A stretch of DNA of 64,000 nt, taken from JBBDQZ01 sp040905705 (lineage in GTDB: Bacteria > Bacteroidota > Rhodothermia > Balneolales > Natronogracilivirgulaceae). The stretch's first letter is position 1; every line of letters starts with the position of its first letter. The stretch is from contig JBBDQZ010000068.1 in assembly GCA_040905705.1 (NCBI GenBank), positions 11,862 to 75,861 of the forward strand. Direction: 5' to 3'. The position numbers and the translations under genes were made by a program. The notes under the pieces were generated by a model. That model was not told the origin of the DNA and made no database searches. It saw nothing but the letters and a program-made list of their open reading frames with translations. Positions 62,534-64,000 of this stretch are shown piece by piece.

Positions 62534-62965
62534 TTACTTATTGCGATCTACCCTGAGTCCCATACTTCGAGCTGTCCCGGCGATCATTTCAGCTGCCTGA
62601 TCGACATCATAGGCATTCAGATCTTTCATTTTGATTTTGGCAATCTCCTTGCATTTAGTCAGGGAAACCGTACCCACTTTGATCTTGTTGGGTTCACCGG
62701 ATCCTGATTTCAATTTTACCGCCTGCTTAAGCAAAACGGCCGCCGGAGGTGTTTTCGTTTCAAAAGAAAACGACTTGTCCTGGTAAACTGTAATGACAAC
62801 CGGAATAATTGTACCTGCATTTTCCTGTGTGCGTGCATTAAACGCTTTGCAAAACTCCATGATGTTCACACCTGCCTGGCCCAAAGCCGGCCCAACCGGT
62901 GGAGCAGGGTTGGCTTGACCACCCATGATTTGTAATTTGATAATCTTGCTTACTTTCTTAGCCAT
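62534..62965 (-). CDS. rplK: 50S ribosomal protein L11
   Basis: 143 residues; IMGGQANPAPPVGPALGQAGVN and the C-terminal GTARSMGLRV are diagnostic. 21 bases before rplA. Confidence 0.97.
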   Translation of the reverse strand: MAKKVSKIIKLQIMGGQANPAPPVGPALGQAGVNIMEFCKAFNARTQENAGTIIPVVITVYQDKSFSFETKTPPAAVLLKQAVKLKSGSGEPNKIKVGTVSLTKCKEIAKIKMKDLNAYDVDQAAEMIAGTARSMGLRVDRNK

Positions 62966-63050
62966 ATTATATTTTAACTTTCTCCAAAAGTATCCGTATT
63001 AGCATCGATCGAATGATAAACTACCGCTTGTCTCCAACCTGTTTCCAAAA

Positions 63051-63611
63051 TCACGCATCGGGATCGACCTGGTTAACATCTACTTCTACCGGAGTTCTGC
63101 GACCAAAAATACTCACCAGCACGCGAAGCTTGAGTTTGTCGGGATACACCTCTTCGACAGTACCGTCAAAATCTTTGAACGGACCATCTATTACTTTCAC
63201 CAAGTCTCCTTTTTTAAAGGGAATTTCAACCAGGCTGGCAGCTTCTGCATCCTGACTTTGACTTGCCCTGCCAAGGATCCGATTGACTTCTTCCTGCTTC
63301 AACGGAGAGGGCCGATTGCTGTCTTTGTCGTTTTTCAAAAAACCAATAACAGAAGGTGCATTAGAAATCAGATTATTCACTGAATCATCGTAAATAGCTT
63401 CGATAATGATGTAGCCCGGGAAAAAATTCTTTTCACGGGTCCGTTTTTTACCGGAGCGAATTTCAATGACGGTTTCACTCGGAATCAGTATTTCCTTTAT
63501 TTTGTCTCCAAAGTCCTGAAATTCAATTTCCCGTTGAAGGTACTCTTTAACTTTCTTTTCATGACCTGAAAAACAACGTACGACATACCAGTTCCGTTGC
63601 TGATTTTCCAT
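63051..63611 (-). CDS. nusG: Transcription termination/antitermination factor NusG
   Basis: 186 residues from ATG at 63611, one base after the secE stop codon; the frame could also open at a TTG three codons earlier but that would overlap secE. RNWYVVRCFSGHEKKVKEYL, NFFPGYIIIEA and the KOW segment KGDLVKVIDGPFKDFDGTVEEV are intact. Confidence 0.96.
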   Translation of the reverse strand: MENQQRNWYVVRCFSGHEKKVKEYLQREIEFQDFGDKIKEILIPSETVIEIRSGKKRTREKNFFPGYIIIEAIYDDSVNNLISNAPSVIGFLKNDKDSNRPSPLKQEEVNRILGRASQSQDAEAASLVEIPFKKGDLVKVIDGPFKDFDGTVEEVYPDKLKLRVLVSIFGRRTPVEVDVNQVDPDA

Positions 63612-63612
63612 T

Positions 63613-63795
63613 TTATCCAAAGATCATTTCCAAAACAGTACTGTAAACGCGATCCACTCCAAAAATAAACAGGGAGACGATGATCGAGAAGACCACCACG
63701 ATTACCGTACTATCGATGAGTTCTTGTTGTGTGGGCCAGGAGACTTTCCCCATCTCCTTCTTCACACTTTCAAAGTATTCTAAAATTTTAGTCAT
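63613..63795 (-). CDS. secE: Preprotein translocase subunit SecE
   Basis: 60 residues from ATG at 63795; KKEMGKVSWPTQQELIDST then one membrane helix, the short single-span SecE form. Lies 27 bases after tRNA-Trp and directly before nusG. Confidence 0.95.
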   Translation of the reverse strand: MTKILEYFESVKKEMGKVSWPTQQELIDSTVIVVVFSIIVSLFIFGVDRVYSTVLEMIFG

Positions 63796-63822
63796 TAAAC
63801 TTGTTTTTGCCCGTCTGATTTG

Positions 63823-63895
63823 CACGGGTGGAGGGACTCGAACCCCCAACCTACGGTTTTGGAGACCGTTGCTCTGCCAATTGAGCTACACCCGT
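63823..63895 (-). tRNA. tRNA-Trp (anticodon CCA)
   Basis: 73 bases folding as a full cloverleaf: acceptor ACGGGTG/CACCCGT, D-stem GCTC/GAGC, anticodon stem ACGGT/ACCGT with loop CTCCAAA (anticodon CCA), T-stem GGGGG/CCCTC with TTCGAGT, discriminator G. CCA is not encoded. The tuf - trnW - secE order is ancestral in many bacteria. Confidence 0.97.
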
Positions 63896-63952
63896 ACACT
63901 TTCATTACAGAGCCAATACATGAGTTTTCAAACGCTTAATTGAGTTCGGTTA

Positions 63953-64000
63953 TTAGTCCAGAATTTTACTTACCACACCGGCGCCTACCGTTCGGCCTCC
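63953..64000 (-). CDS. tuf: Elongation factor Tu, C-terminal end (partial)
   Basis: Reading leftwards from the window edge gives GRTVGAGVVSKILD followed by TAA, the conserved EF-Tu carboxyl terminus. The rest of the gene lies beyond base 64000. Confidence 0.92.
   Translation of the reverse strand, partial: GGRTVGAGVVSKILD

Overview
The window reads as a scaffold from a member of the Balneolota/Rhodothermota branch of the FCB group. Several secreted proteins end in a Por-type C-terminal sorting domain with the 'YPNPFNPxT' motif. There is a PorV/PorQ-like outer-membrane protein and a TonB-dependent receptor with a carboxypeptidase-regulatory N-terminal domain but no SusD partner. The right end carries the conserved tuf - tRNA-Trp - secE - nusG - rplK - rplA - rplJ - rplL - rpoB - rpoC block. 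The taxonomic call is inference from protein style; no rRNA gene is present. A run of 100 N at 9371-9470 marks an assembly gap.

Layout. (1) 1-6372, plus strand: a SelA/DgaE-like PLP enzyme (cut by the window edge), two paralogous secreted amidohydrolases, a PQQ-type sugar dehydrogenase lipoprotein and a 6-phosphogluconolactonase-fold lipoprotein. Together they suggest extracytoplasmic oxidation, deacetylation and deamination of amino sugars. (2) 6683-10933, plus: two large repeat proteins (plant-type LRR; GLUG) with sorting domains. (3) 10976-20131, minus: an uptake/secretion cluster of TonB receptor, sorted protein, PorV-like protein, IPT/NHL lipoprotein and an unknown lipoprotein. (4) 20467-28784, minus: an EamA transporter, a CBM9-like sorted protein, three tandem GH109-like Gfo/Idh/MocA proteins with Tat-type leaders and a PF04909 amidohydrolase. 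(5) 28996-38618, minus: a complete-looking sugar catabolic operon (oxidoreductase, EamA transporter, class I aldolase, cytosolic oxidoreductase, FucI/AraA-like isomerase, mutarotase, class II aldolase, FGGY kinase). (6) 39176-49433: a deacetylase-like secreted protein, paired periplasmic and cytosolic PF04909 amidohydrolases, a DUF4874/DUF4832 sorted protein, a DeoR regulator, and an SDR dehydrogenase plus FAH hydrolase typical of 2-keto-3-deoxy acid breakdown. (7) 49500-52245: unlinked small genes (DUF4405, macrodomain, RlpA, YtxH). (8) 52479-64000, minus: the transcription/translation core block.

Read as a whole, about 49 kb of glycan and sugar-acid metabolism abuts a conserved housekeeping operon. 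The outer-membrane and secreted proteins would capture and process glycans, the Tat/lipoprotein enzymes would do redox chemistry and lactone or amide hydrolysis outside the cytoplasm, and the EamA transporters, isomerase, kinase and aldolases would finish catabolism inside. The substrate cannot be fixed from sequence alone; amino sugars and deoxyhexoses are the best guesses. No CRISPR array, insertion sequence, phage or classical defence system was seen.
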